NCBI GenBank assembly: GCA_903862935.1
Contig: CAIOZY010000013.1
Location: 207,287 to 271,286 of the forward strand
From: an uncultured Opitutaceae bacterium
Lineage (GTDB): Bacteria > Verrucomicrobiota > Verrucomicrobiia > Opitutales > Opitutaceae
DNA length: 64,000 bases
Reading direction: 5' to 3'
Shown: one piece after another, positions 17,732 through 26,538 of the stretch
Layout: each line of letters begins with the position of its first letter
Numbering within the stretch: the stretch's first letter is position 1
The notes under the pieces: model-generated
Databases searched by the model: none
Told to the model about the DNA's origin: nothing
Seen by the model: only the letters and a program-made list of their open reading frames with translations
Made by a program: the position numbers and the translations under genes

Positions 17732-19219
17732 CTAGACCGGCTGGTCAGCCGCCTCAGAGGCGGCCGCGGTGGCGGGCGCGCCGGTGAAGCGGGCGCCGCG
17801 GGTCAGCCAGTTGCGCAGGAACCCGGCGATCGCGCAGCCGACCAGGGCGTAAAGCCCGAGCCAGAACCACATCGCCGCGGGGGTGTGCCAGTAGCCGAGC
17901 CTTCCCTCAATCATCGCTTGCTGCAGCGGCATCGCCGTCGTCCCAACCTTCACGGTCTCGGGTGACCAGTGCTCGAGCATGTTGCCCGAAAACCAGCTGA
18001 CGAGGGTTTTCGCCAAAAACCACGGAATCATCGACAGCCCCAGGTAGGTGCCCTCCTGGCCTTTCGGTGCGATGGCCGCTGTGTACTCGTAGAGCTTCGG
18101 GGACCAGAGCACCTCGCCGACCGTCAGCAGCACCATGCACAGGACCGCCATCAGGTAGTGGGCCTGGCCGATATCGAGCCCGTAGCTGCGCCACGGAAGC
18201 GCCATCGGAAACAGCGACAAAGACGAGATCATCGCCCCGAAGACCAGCATGTTGAACACCTTGAACTTGTTCGCGAGCGGGATGAACAAAATCAGCCCGA
18301 TCACAATCCCCACCGGATTGATCATGCTTAAGACACCGATCGCAGCGTTGGGTCCGATCGTGCGCTCCCAGTACTTGGGCATCAGAAGATAGAGGTAGGT
18401 GTAGACCGCCCGCACTCCCAGGATCAGAGCGATAAGGACCAGCAGCCGCGCCAGCGCCGGCTCGTGGACCACGTCCTTCATGATCGCCAGCGGGGACTTG
18501 TGCACCGGCTTGTCGGCCGCGGTCTCCGGGCCCTCGTCGGCCCCGCGCAGCTGGGACTCGTTGCGGATGAGCCACTCGCCGAACACCAGGCACAGGGCCG
18601 CGGTCGCCACCCCCATCGTGAAGATGTGGACGTTGGCGACATGGAGCTGCAGGCGCACGAGGTCGATCGAATACGCGCCGGCCGCCGCCCCGATGTTCAT
18701 GAACAGGTACCACAGGTTGAAGCCTGCGCTGCGGGAGCGCCGTGTCGTGAAGCGCTGGGTTGCCGCCTGGAAGATCGTCTGGATCGCGGCCGTGAACGGC
18801 GCCATCGCAAGGAAGAGCGCCCCCACGATGAATCCCCGGTTGGGCAACGACGGCATCATCGCCACCCCGACGACCGCGAGCCGCAGGAAGAGCAGCGACC
18901 ACATCGACAGCCGCAGCGACACGCGGATCCCGAGCCAGTCGCAAAACATGCCCGAGACCGTCAGCATCACGATCACCACCGAGGTGAACAGGGCGATCGT
19001 GTGGCCGGCCGCCTTGTCACTCAGCCCCAGGTCGTGGGAGAGGAAGAGCGAGGCGATCGTGAGCATCCCGAAGTAGAAGGTGCAGTCCAGGATGTTGACG
19101 ATCTGGACGCCCCAGTACTCCTTGCGGGTGTCCTTGAGGACGCCGAAGTCGCGGAAATACTTTAGAATCATTTCCCGGGCGGTCTGCGGCGGGGCCTTCT
19201 GTTTTGAGGTGTCGGTCAT
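17732..19219 (-). CDS. MFS transporter, POT/peptide-transporter-like
   Basis: A 495-residue inner-membrane protein with about 12 hydrophobic helices. The first half has GMFCDWLGIRVSLRLSMWSL (an MFS loop 2-3 motif variant) and FNLWYLFMNIGAAAGAYSID, a segment like the PTR2/POT signature FxxFYxxINxGS. A cytoplasmic loop with many charged residues lies in the middle (about 215-245). POT proteins take up di- or tripeptides with protons, but the substrate here is not determined. It is divergent from the ada-alkA gene and convergent with ffh. Confidence 0.8.
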   Translation of the reverse strand: MTDTSKQKAPPQTAREMILKYFRDFGVLKDTRKEYWGVQIVNILDCTFYFGMLTIASLFLSHDLGLSDKAAGHTIALFTSVVIVMLTVSGMFCDWLGIRVSLRLSMWSLLFLRLAVVGVAMMPSLPNRGFIVGALFLAMAPFTAAIQTIFQAATQRFTTRRSRSAGFNLWYLFMNIGAAAGAYSIDLVRLQLHVANVHIFTMGVATAALCLVFGEWLIRNESQLRGADEGPETAADKPVHKSPLAIMKDVVHEPALARLLVLIALILGVRAVYTYLYLLMPKYWERTIGPNAAIGVLSMINPVGIVIGLILFIPLANKFKVFNMLVFGAMISSLSLFPMALPWRSYGLDIGQAHYLMAVLCMVLLTVGEVLWSPKLYEYTAAIAPKGQEGTYLGLSMIPWFLAKTLVSWFSGNMLEHWSPETVKVGTTAMPLQQAMIEGRLGYWHTPAAMWFWLGLYALVGCAIAGFLRNWLTRGARFTGAPATAAASEAADQPV

Positions 19220-19377
19220 GGGGAAGATCCGAAAAAGGAGCGACGGGGCAAGTGACGTTCTCCGATCGGGTTGCCCGAGTCAACGCCGCTTGCGGCCGCG
19301 CCGCCCGGGCTCCGGAAAAAGGATTGCAGCGGAAGAATCCGGAGGACAGCTGGGGCGCCCTGTGCTAGCCTGCCATC

Positions 19378-20826
19378 ATGCGCAAGAGCCACCAGTGGAT
19401 GTACCAGCGGGTCCTCGAGAGCGACCCGTCCTGCAACGGGCGGTTCTTCACCGGCGTGCTGACGACCGGGATCTACTGCCTGCCGTCCTGCCACGCGCGC
19501 AAGCCCCGCAGCGAGAATGTCCGGTTCTTCCCCAGCTGCGAGGCGGCCCGCGCCGCCGGCCTGCGCCCCTGCCGCAAGTGCCACCCCGACGACTTCGAGC
19601 GCGGGTCCGACCCGGTCCTGGAGACGATCGAGGCGGTGGTGGCCGAGGTGCGGAGGGCCCCGGGGGAATTCCGGGACGCCCGGTCAGTCGTCCGCCGCTC
19701 GGGCTTCGGGACAACCCGGGCCTTCGAGCTGTTCCGGCAGCATTTCCATGCGACCCCCGCCGACCTCCTCGCCCGGGCCCGGGTCGAGGCGGCAAAGGGG
19801 CTGCTCCTCGCGGGCGACCGGACGATCCTCGAGATCGCCGGCGATGTCGGTTTTGAGTCCTCCTCGGCCTTCCACGAGCGCTTCCGGCAGTCGACCGGCA
19901 TGACGCCGGCGGCCTACCGGGGCCTGCGCAGGGCCCGGGCCTTCACGGTCGCGCTGCCCCCAGGCTATCCCGTGTCCTATTTTCGGCGCTCGCTATCCCG
20001 GGACCCTCACAGCGTGACCGAGCGGCTTGAGGGCAGCATCTACCACACCGCGGTCCGCCTGGGGCCCACCCCGGCGGTCATCACCCTGACTCTGGGCGCC
20101 GCCTCGGTCGAGGGCTCGGTCGAGCCCCTGGGCAAGGTGCCCGCGGGCGGCCGGCCCCTGCTGGCCCAGGCCCACGAGTTCGCGTCGGGATTGCTTGGGC
20201 TGGACCAGGACTGCGAGGGTTTCGCCAAGCTCGCCCGGCGCCTGGGCCTGGGCAGGCTGGTCGCCGGCCGGCCGGGCCTGCGGCTCGCCGGAACCCCCAC
20301 CCCCTTCGACGGGCTGGTCTGGTCGATCATCGGTCAGCAGATCAACTTCCCCTTTGCCTGCCTGCTGCGTCGACGGCTCTTTGAGAGCCTGGGCCGGCAG
20401 GCAGGCGCAGGCCTGGTCGTCCCGCCGGGGCCTGAAGAGATCGCGGCGGCCAAGCCTTCGGAGCTTCGCTCCTGGCAGTTTTCACGGCAGAAGATCGAGT
20501 ACCTCACTTCCGCCTGCGCCCTCGTGGCAGACGGGACGCTCGACCTGGAGCGCATGCGCCAAGGCTCGGCCACCCGCGCCGAGCGGGATCTCTTGGCCGT
20601 CCGGGGCCTCGGCCCCTGGTCGGTCAACTACCTGATGATGCGCTCCCTCGGTTTCGCCGACTGCGTCCCCCTGGGGGACACCGGGGTCTCGACCGGGCTC
20701 AAGTCGCTCCTGCGTCTGGAGGAACGCCCCGATGTCGACGCCACCCGCCGCCTGATGTCCGTATTTTCACCGTATCGAAGCCTTGCCACGGCCCACCTGT
20801 GGCAGTTCAACCAGCCTGTCCCATGA
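19378..20826 (+). CDS. Ada-type sensor/activator fused to AlkA DNA-3-methyladenine glycosylase
   Basis: A 482-residue fusion for repair of alkylated DNA. Residues 1-75 are the Ada zinc/methyl-acceptor domain: C34, C38, C65 and C68 (TGIYCLPSCHARKP and CRKCHPDD) match the four zinc cysteines of E. coli Ada, the first being the phosphotriester methyl acceptor. Residues about 80-175 are an AraC-type helix-turn-helix (FGTTRAFELFRQHF, VGFESSSAFHERFRQSTGM). The rest is the AlkA N-terminal domain and HhH-GPD glycosylase (FDGLVWSIIGQQI, RGLGPWSVNYLMMRSLGF, and the catalytic Asp in VPLGDTGV). Its stop overlaps the ogt start by ATGA. It probably activates its own operon when methylated. Confidence 0.92.
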   Translation: MRKSHQWMYQRVLESDPSCNGRFFTGVLTTGIYCLPSCHARKPRSENVRFFPSCEAARAAGLRPCRKCHPDDFERGSDPVLETIEAVVAEVRRAPGEFRDARSVVRRSGFGTTRAFELFRQHFHATPADLLARARVEAAKGLLLAGDRTILEIAGDVGFESSSAFHERFRQSTGMTPAAYRGLRRARAFTVALPPGYPVSYFRRSLSRDPHSVTERLEGSIYHTAVRLGPTPAVITLTLGAASVEGSVEPLGKVPAGGRPLLAQAHEFASGLLGLDQDCEGFAKLARRLGLGRLVAGRPGLRLAGTPTPFDGLVWSIIGQQINFPFACLLRRRLFESLGRQAGAGLVVPPGPEEIAAAKPSELRSWQFSRQKIEYLTSACALVADGTLDLERMRQGSATRAERDLLAVRGLGPWSVNYLMMRSLGFADCVPLGDTGVSTGLKSLLRLEERPDVDATRRLMSVFSPYRSLATAHLWQFNQPVP

Positions 20827-21323
20827 CACCTTCCGAGCCTGTCTACTACTCCTCATTTCCGACCCCCCTGGGGATCTTCTCCGTTGCGGTCGACTCCGGC
20901 GGGGCCGTTGTCGCCACGGCCTTTGGGGACAGGGCCAGCCTCGCCAAGCGGTTCGGCTCCGAGGTTCTGGTCTCCGACCCGGTGAAGACCTATGTCGCGC
21001 GGACCCAGCTTGTCGAATTTCTGACCGGGGAGCGGCGAAACTTCACGGTCAAGACCAACGCCTCAGGAACCCCATTCCAACTGAGTGTCTGGCACGCCCT
21101 GCGCCAAATACCCTACGGGCAGACCCGAAGCTACGGGCAGATCGCCAAGGCCCTGCGCACGTCGGCCCGGGCCGTGGGACGGGCGAACGCCACGAATCCC
21201 ATCTGCATCATCTCACCGTGCCACCGCGTCATCGGGGCGGACGGCTCCCTGACCGGCTTCGCATTCGGGGAGCGGATCAAGCTCCAGCTGCTCGAGCTCG
21301 AAGGGCATCGGCAAACGCCCTGA
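20823..21323 (+). CDS. ogt: Methylated-DNA--protein-cysteine methyltransferase
   Basis: Removes methyl groups from O6-methylguanine in a suicide reaction. The 166-residue protein has the C-terminal MGMT domain: TPFQLSVWHALRQIPYGQTR, the helix-turn-helix part SYGQIAKALRTSARAVGRAN, and the active site ISPCHRVIGADGSLTGF with the acceptor Cys. The ATG at 20823 overlaps the previous stop, so it is translated with the Ada-AlkA fusion; together they cover the activities usually found in Ada, AlkA and Ogt. Its last 47 bases overlap the convergent trpF. Confidence 0.94.
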   Translation: MTPSEPVYYSSFPTPLGIFSVAVDSGGAVVATAFGDRASLAKRFGSEVLVSDPVKTYVARTQLVEFLTGERRNFTVKTNASGTPFQLSVWHALRQIPYGQTRSYGQIAKALRTSARAVGRANATNPICIISPCHRVIGADGSLTGFAFGERIKLQLLELEGHRQTP

Positions 21324-21933
21324 TCTTCGCGGGGTCCTTCACTCCCGGGGCCGACTCGACCCCGCTGTTCACGTCAATCCATCGGGCCCCGCTCTGCCGG
21401 ATAGCGTCGGCGACGTTTGAAGGGTTCAGTCCGCCCGCCAAGATCCAGGTCTGCTCCGGATGCGCTCTGCGGTGACGGGTGAACTTCGCCCAATCGGCGG
21501 TGCGCCCCGTCCCGCCGAAGAGGTCAGCGCGGAAGGCATCCAGGAGAAAATACCGCGCGAGCGGCAGCCAGCCGGCCGGCACGTCCTCAGAAGGCGGCAG
21601 CTTCGGGGCGAGCCACAGGCGCTCCGCCCCGACTGCCTGCGACCACTCCTGGAGGCGCGCCGGAAGGATGTCGTGCCTGAAGTGGATCTGGAAAAAATCG
21701 AACCCGGCCTTGTCCATCGCCGACAAGTCCGCCGGCGTCGGCTCGACGCAGATGGCGACCTTCGGGATCTCGGGCAACTCCCCCTGCAGCGAGGAAAATT
21801 CCGAAAGGGAGATCACCCGAGGGGATTTCGGGTACAGGATAAATCCCAGGAAGTCGGCCCCGCACGAGGCGGCCACGGAGGCGTCCTTGGCCGATTTCAG
21901 GCCGCAGACCTTCCACTTGAGCTCCTCGAGCAT
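21277..21933 (-). CDS. trpF: Phosphoribosylanthranilate isomerase
   Basis: Third step of tryptophan synthesis from anthranilate: isomerises N-(5-phosphoribosyl)anthranilate in a TIM barrel. The 218-residue protein shows the N-terminal KVCGLKSAKDASVAASCGAD (catalytic Cys), FLGFILYPKSPR, the Q-x-H strand (FFQIHF), the phosphate loop WILAGGLNPSNV and the catalytic Asp region IDVNSGVESAPGVKDPAKI. It is the last gene of the ilv-hem-DegT run; no other trp gene is in the window. Its 3' end overlaps ogt by 47 bases. Confidence 0.94.
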   Translation of the reverse strand: MLEELKWKVCGLKSAKDASVAASCGADFLGFILYPKSPRVISLSEFSSLQGELPEIPKVAICVEPTPADLSAMDKAGFDFFQIHFRHDILPARLQEWSQAVGAERLWLAPKLPPSEDVPAGWLPLARYFLLDAFRADLFGGTGRTADWAKFTRHRRAHPEQTWILAGGLNPSNVADAIRQSGARWIDVNSGVESAPGVKDPAKIRAFADALRARAAGA

Positions 21934-21936
21934 AGC

Positions 21937-23031
21937 CTAGAAGGAGTTCACCGACTTGATGACCCAGTCGATCTGGGCGTCCGTCAGCTCCGGGAAGATG
22001 GGCAGGCTCAAGCACGAGCCGCTCACCGCCTCGGCGACCGGGAAGGACCCCGGGCCCTTGCCCAAGCCCGCATAGCAGGGCTGCAGGTGGACCGGGATCG
22101 GGTAGATCAGGTCGGTTGAGACCTCGAGCCGCGCCAGGTGCTCCCGCAGGGCGTCCCGGCGGGGGTGCCTGAAGGTGAACTGATGGAATACGCTCGGAGA
22201 ATCGGCCGACTGCTCCGGCAGCCTCGCATCCGCAAGCCGGATCCCGGATAGGTACCGCGCCGCGATCGCCCGGCGCCGCTCGGTCCACGAGGCCAGGTGC
22301 GGCAACTTGACGCTCAGGACCGCCCCCTGAAACCCGTCCATGCGGAAGTTCCCTCCGATGCGGTCGTGGTGGTACCTGCGGTCGGAGCCGTGGACGCGGA
22401 TCTGACGGGCGGCCAGGTGGAGCTTGTCCTCCCGGGCGACAAACGCCCCGCCCTCTCCGCAGGCCGCGAGGTTCTTCGTGGGATAAAAGCTGAAGGTCCC
22501 GCAGTCGCCCAAGAGGCCGACCGGGGTTCCCCGGTAGCGCGCCCCGACCGCCTGGGCGCAGTCCTCGACCACAAAGAGCCTGTGCCTGCGGGCCACATCG
22601 AGGATTGCGTCCATCCGGGCCGGCTGGCCGAACAGGTGGACGACCACGATCCCCTTGGTGCGCGGGGTCACCGCCGCCTCGATCCTCGCGGGGTCGATGT
22701 TGTAGGAACCCTCCTCGATGTCGGCAAAGACCGGGGTCGCCCCCGCGTAGCTGATGCCCCAGGCCGAGGAGATGAAGGTAAACGGGGTCGTCACGACCTC
22801 GTCGCCCGGGCCGAAGCCGCCGACCAAACTGGCCACATGCAGGGCCGCCGTCCCGTTGTTCATCCCCAGAATCCGGGGGTAGCCCAGGGTCGCGGCGAAG
22901 GCCTTCTCAAAACCCTCGACGTCGGCGCCAAGACAGAAGCGGGTGCCGTCATACGCGGAGGCCAGGGCCTCGAGGACCGGGCCGCGCAGCGCCCGGTGCT
23001 GGAGCGAGAGGTCGAGAAAGGGAACTTTCAT
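21937..23031 (-). CDS. DegT/DnrJ/EryC1/StrS-family sugar-type aminotransferase
   Basis: A 364-residue PLP enzyme of the family that transaminates nucleotide keto-sugars for lipopolysaccharide or glycan synthesis. Motifs: MNNGTAALHVASLVGGFGPG, DEVVTTPFTFISSAWG, VVHLFGQPARMD, VEDCAQAVGARY with the aspartate that contacts PLP, and the lysine in FSFYPTKNLAACGEGG. The start ATG 23031 overlaps the hemD stop by ATGA; trpF begins 3 bp after its stop. A sugar-modifying enzyme between haem and tryptophan genes is an odd context; the partner sugar genes are not nearby. Confidence 0.9.
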   Translation of the reverse strand: MKVPFLDLSLQHRALRGPVLEALASAYDGTRFCLGADVEGFEKAFAATLGYPRILGMNNGTAALHVASLVGGFGPGDEVVTTPFTFISSAWGISYAGATPVFADIEEGSYNIDPARIEAAVTPRTKGIVVVHLFGQPARMDAILDVARRHRLFVVEDCAQAVGARYRGTPVGLLGDCGTFSFYPTKNLAACGEGGAFVAREDKLHLAARQIRVHGSDRRYHHDRIGGNFRMDGFQGAVLSVKLPHLASWTERRRAIAARYLSGIRLADARLPEQSADSPSVFHQFTFRHPRRDALREHLARLEVSTDLIYPIPVHLQPCYAGLGKGPGSFPVAEAVSGSCLSLPIFPELTDAQIDWVIKSVNSF

Positions 23032-23852
23032 TTCTTTTGTGGAGACGGCGCGAAGTAGCAGACCAGGCCCTCGACCAGCCCGTCGAAACCGGGCTTTTTC
23101 GCCTCGAAGGCGATCGGGATCCCGCAGGACTTCATGGTCGCGCTGGTCTGCGGCCCGATGCTTCCGAAGATCGGGCGGGTGGCCCCGGGCCCGAGCCGAA
23201 GCCCGTCCCCCTGGTCGAAGAAGAACTGCGCCGCCGAGGAGCTAGCGAAGAGGACCGCGTCTGCGCCCCGCGAACGGAAGGCATCGGCCCCGGGGTGGGC
23301 GCTCAAGTCGGTCCTCTGGGTCTTGTAGACTTGCAGGCAGTCGACGATCGCCCCGAACCCCTCGAGGGTCTTCACAAGGACGTCCCGGTTCAGGTTTCCC
23401 GTGATCACGAGGACCTTCTCGTTCTCAAGGCTTCCCGACTGGGCCAGGGCCCGGGCGAGTTCCACCCCCGTCGCAAGTTTCGGCAGGCAGTCGACCTTCA
23501 GGTGCATGTCCTGCAGCCCGCGTGCAGACCCCTCCCCGATGCACGCGATCTTGAGAGCCCCCAGGGCGCGGATGTCCTCGAAGAGCTTGAAGAACTCCTC
23601 AAAGAAATACCTCACCCCGTTAGCGCTCGTGAAGACGAGCCAGCTGTAGCTGCCGAATTCAAGCATGACGTCGGCGAGCGTCTCCTTGGAGACCTCCCGG
23701 CTGATCTTGATCACCGGCAGTTCGATCGGCTGCGCCCCGAGGCTTGCGAGCTTGCGGGCCAGCCCCGAGGCTTGGCTGTGCGTTCGGGTCACGACGACCC
23801 TCCGCCCGGAAAGCGGGAGGGGCTGAGGGGCTGCTGAGGGTTCGGTTCCCAT
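23028..23852 (-). CDS. hemD: Uroporphyrinogen-III synthase
   Basis: Cyclises hydroxymethylbilane to uroporphyrinogen III, the branch point for haem and sirohaem. The 274-residue protein has the two-lobe HemD pattern: GRRVVVTRTHSQASGLARKL at the start of lobe 1, SYSWLVFTSANGVRYFFEEF, IACIGEGSARGLQ, then DAVLFASSSAAQFFFDQGD and FGSIGPQTSATMKSCGI in lobe 2. The ATG at 23852 removes an arginine-rich upstream extension that is antisense-like to hemC. It follows hemC with a 22-bp gap and is coupled to the DegT gene. Confidence 0.9.
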   Translation of the reverse strand: MGTEPSAAPQPLPLSGRRVVVTRTHSQASGLARKLASLGAQPIELPVIKISREVSKETLADVMLEFGSYSWLVFTSANGVRYFFEEFFKLFEDIRALGALKIACIGEGSARGLQDMHLKVDCLPKLATGVELARALAQSGSLENEKVLVITGNLNRDVLVKTLEGFGAIVDCLQVYKTQRTDLSAHPGADAFRSRGADAVLFASSSAAQFFFDQGDGLRLGPGATRPIFGSIGPQTSATMKSCGIPIAFEAKKPGFDGLVEGLVCYFAPSPQKK

Positions 23853-23874
23853 GGAATGTGGTTCGGGCCGGACC

Positions 23875-24735
23875 TCAGGTGAGGCCCGCCTCGCGCAGGA
23901 CGCGGCCGGCCGCCGCCTCGGGGCGGCTGAAATCCTCGGCTGAGAGGCTGAACGAGCGCCGCCCGGCCTTCTCGTGGTAGAAGTGGAGCGTCCCGCCCGA
24001 GACGTGGGCTCCGAACGCCGTCTGGCATCCGCCGCCGAGAGCCGTCTGGATCGCCCGCTCAAGTCCGACGTCCCGGCCGGTCGCGGTGTCGAAGACCCCG
24101 GCGTAGCGGGTGACGTCGGGGGCCCGGCACTGGATCGCTATCGCGGCCTGCCCGACAGCAGGCACCATCTGCTCGAAGGAAAGCGGCCGGAACTCGAGCC
24201 CCGGCCAGCCCGATATCCCGAGGCGGGCCAGGCCCGCCGCGGCGAGGACTGTCGCATCCGCGAGCCCCTCGACGATCTTTCGCAGGCGCGTGTCCACGTT
24301 GCCGCGGATTCCCGTGAAGCGGACCCCCGGGAAGATCAGCGAGAGCTGCAGGCGCCTCCGCGGGCTTTCGCTTGCGATCAGGCCCGGGGCACCGGCGCCG
24401 GCCCTGACGACTAGCACATCGCGCGGGTCGGCCCGCGGCAGGTAGCCGGCGATGGCCAGGCCCTCGGGCATGTCCCCGGGAAGGTCCTTCGTGCTGTGCA
24501 CGGCCAGGTCGGCTTCGCCGCGCTGCAGGCTCTGCTCGAGCTCCTTGGTGAAGAGCCCCTTGCCCCCCTGCTTCTCGAGCGACCACTCGAGCCTCTGGTC
24601 GCCCGTCGTCACGATCTTGCGAAGCTCGGTTGCGACACCGAGCCTGGCCCGCAGGTGGGCGGAGACCTGCTCGGCCTGTGCCAGGGCGAGCGGGCTCTTT
24701 CGGGTCGCAAGGATTAGGCCGGCGGAGGAAATAAT
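23875..24735 (-). CDS. hemC: Porphobilinogen deaminase (hydroxymethylbilane synthase), probable ATT start
   Basis: Joins four porphobilinogens into hydroxymethylbilane. Visible family features: LATRKSPLALAQAEQV at the N-terminus, VTTGDQRLEWSL, ELEQSLQRGEADLAVHSTKD, and GGGCQTAFGAHV containing the cysteine that carries the dipyrromethane cofactor. The first GTG (24612) would delete the conserved N-terminal 40 residues. The frame stays open upstream to the ilvC stop, but holds no ATG, GTG or TTG; two adjacent ATT codons (24735-24733 and 24732-24730) are the only plausible starts, one base after the ilvC TGA. The product from 24735 is 286 residues. The start is inference; a sequence error is the alternative. 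Confidence 0.88.
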   Translation of the reverse strand: MISSAGLILATRKSPLALAQAEQVSAHLRARLGVATELRKIVTTGDQRLEWSLEKQGGKGLFTKELEQSLQRGEADLAVHSTKDLPGDMPEGLAIAGYLPRADPRDVLVVRAGAGAPGLIASESPRRRLQLSLIFPGVRFTGIRGNVDTRLRKIVEGLADATVLAAAGLARLGISGWPGLEFRPLSFEQMVPAVGQAAIAIQCRAPDVTRYAGVFDTATGRDVGLERAIQTALGGGCQTAFGAHVSGGTLHFYHEKAGRRSFSLSAEDFSRPEAAAGRVLREAGLT

Positions 24736-24736
24736 G

Positions 24737-25762
24737 TCAGTAACTCGCCTGGACGCCCCGGATGTTCTTCTTGGACATCCACGGCATCATGCTCCGCAGG
24801 TGCGAGCCCGTCTTCTCGATCAGGTGCGTCTCGCCCTTCTTCAGGAGCCGGTTGTAGTTCTTCAGGCCGCCCTGGTACTCCTTCACCCACTGCCGGGTGA
24901 ACTGGCCGGTCTGGATTTCGCGCAGGATCTTCTTCATTTCCTTGCGCACGGCCCCGTTGATGACCCGGGGCCCGCGGGTGATGTCGCCGTACTTGGCCGT
25001 CTCGGACACCGAGAAGCGCATGCCGGAGATTCCGCTCTCGTACATCAGGTCGCAGATCAGCTTCAGCTCGTGGAGGCACTCGAAGTAGGCCATCTCGGGC
25101 TGGTAGCCGGCTTGGACCAGGGTTTCGAAGCCGGCCTGGACGAGCGCGCTTGCCCCGCCGCACAGGACCGCTTGCTCGCCGAACAGATCGGTCTCGGTCT
25201 CCTCCTTGAAGGTCGTCTGCAGGACACCCGCGCGGGTGGAGCCGATCCCCTTCGCCCAGGCCAGGGCCTTCCGCTTGGCCTGTCCGGACTTGTCCTGGCC
25301 GACGGCGACCAGGGCAGGCATTCCCTTGCCCTCGACGTAGAGCCGGCGGACCATGTGGCCGGGCCCCTTCGGGGCCACCATGATCACGTCGATCTGCGGG
25401 TGCGGCTTGATCAGCTTGAAGTGGACCGACAGCCCATGGCTAAATAACAGGGTCTTTCCCTTGGCCAGGTTCGGCAGAATGTCATGGGTGTAGATGTCGG
25501 CCTGCTTCATGTCGGGAAGCCCGACCATGATGACGTCGGCCCGGCGGACGGCCTCGGCGGTGTCGTACACCTTGAAGCCGTGCTGGACGGCGACCTTGCG
25601 GGACTTCGAGCCGGGATAGAGGCCGACGATGACCTTGCACCCGCTGTCCTTGAGGTTCAGCGCGTGGGCGTGGCCCTGCGAGCCGTAGCCTAGAACTGCG
25701 AGGGTTTTGTTGTGGAAAACGCCGAGGTCGGCGTCCCGGTCGGTGTAGACTTTGGCGGGCAT
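24737..25762 (-). CDS. ilvC: Ketol-acid reductoisomerase, class I
   Basis: Converts acetolactate or acetohydroxybutyrate to the dihydroxy acids of valine and isoleucine synthesis, using NADPH and Mg2+. The 341-residue length marks class I. Visible are the Rossmann motif [18 protein letters not shown], the cofactor loop [45 protein letters not shown] with metal-binding acidic residues, and the C-terminal knotted domain. It lies 24 bp downstream of ilvN and is followed at once by hemC. Confidence 0.97.
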   Translation of the reverse strand: MPAKVYTDRDADLGVFHNKTLAVLGYGSQGHAHALNLKDSGCKVIVGLYPGSKSRKVAVQHGFKVYDTAEAVRRADVIMVGLPDMKQADIYTHDILPNLAKGKTLLFSHGLSVHFKLIKPHPQIDVIMVAPKGPGHMVRRLYVEGKGMPALVAVGQDKSGQAKRKALAWAKGIGSTRAGVLQTTFKEETETDLFGEQAVLCGGASALVQAGFETLVQAGYQPEMAYFECLHELKLICDLMYESGISGMRFSVSETAKYGDITRGPRVINGAVRKEMKKILREIQTGQFTRQWVKEYQGGLKNYNRLLKKGETHLIEKTGSHLRSMMPWMSKKNIRGVQASY

Positions 25763-25786
25763 GGAAAGGATTGGGTTATGGGTTGA

Positions 25787-26266
25787 TTAGCGGCGGAGAG
25801 CGAGGCGGCCGGTGCGGGCCAGTTCGATGATCCCGAACGGCTCGAGCAGGCCCAAGAAAGCGGCGATCTTGTCGTCATCACCTGCAATCTCAAGGATCAG
25901 GGCCTCGGAGGTCATGCTGACGACCCGGCCGCGGAAGACCTCGTTGACCTGGAGGATCTCCGAGCGGGTCGAAGGGTCGGCTTTCAGCTTCACGAGCAGG
26001 AGCTCATGGGCGACGGCCTGCCCCTCCTTGAAGTCGTTAACCTCGACCACGTTGATCAGTTTGCCCAGCTGCTTGACGCACAGGTCCAACGCCTGGTCGT
26101 CGCCCTTCAGAACGATCGTGATCCGCGACAGCGTGGCGTCGTGGGTCGGGGCGACATTGAGGGAGTCGATGTTGAACCCGCGGCCGGAAAGGATGCCGGA
26201 GACCCTGGCCAGGACGCCAAACTTGTTCTCGACGAGGGCGGAGATCGTGTGCCGGTGGACGGTCAT
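25787..26266 (-). CDS. ilvN: Acetolactate synthase small (regulatory) subunit
   Basis: Regulatory subunit that gives valine feedback control to acetolactate synthase. The 159-residue protein has an N-terminal ACT domain (ALVENKFGVLARVSGILSG, then RGFNIDSLNVAPTHDATLSR) and the C-terminal ALS_ss domain. The catalytic subunit ilvB is not upstream: the 270 bp before it hold no gene and the next gene is an unrelated minus-strand one. It is the first gene of the ilvN-ilvC-hemC-hemD run. Confidence 0.95.
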   Translation of the reverse strand: MTVHRHTISALVENKFGVLARVSGILSGRGFNIDSLNVAPTHDATLSRITIVLKGDDQALDLCVKQLGKLINVVEVNDFKEGQAVAHELLLVKLKADPSTRSEILQVNEVFRGRVVSMTSEALILEIAGDDDKIAAFLGLLEPFGIIELARTGRLALRR

Positions 26267-26538
26267 GGTCTTGGGTTGCGTGGATTCGGGAGTGCGCGAA
26301 AGGGGCTCGATTCAAAAATCAACACCGTCCGGAAACAAGCAGAAAGCTCCGACTTCCCGCGCCTTGTGCGCCGGTGCCGGGATATATGTCGATACGCAAG
26401 AATGACTACCATGGCTACACGTAGCCGCCGCCTGCGCCCCGCAACCCGGGTTCGCAATCCCGGCGAAATCGGCGCTAAGCCGGACACCTTGTGCTCCGGC
26501 ACCGTTGGCCGCAGGAAGCTTTAACCCTCTGCCCCAGC

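Noticed and set aside
23853..24062. N-terminal extension of HemD by 70 residues
   Set aside because: Arginine/serine-rich and overlapping hemC. The ATG at 23852 gives the family's normal N-terminus.
26402..26524. A 40-residue basic frame upstream of ilvN on the opposite strand
   Set aside because: Arginine-rich with no homology that I recognise. It does not look like an ilv leader peptide and reads away from ilvN.
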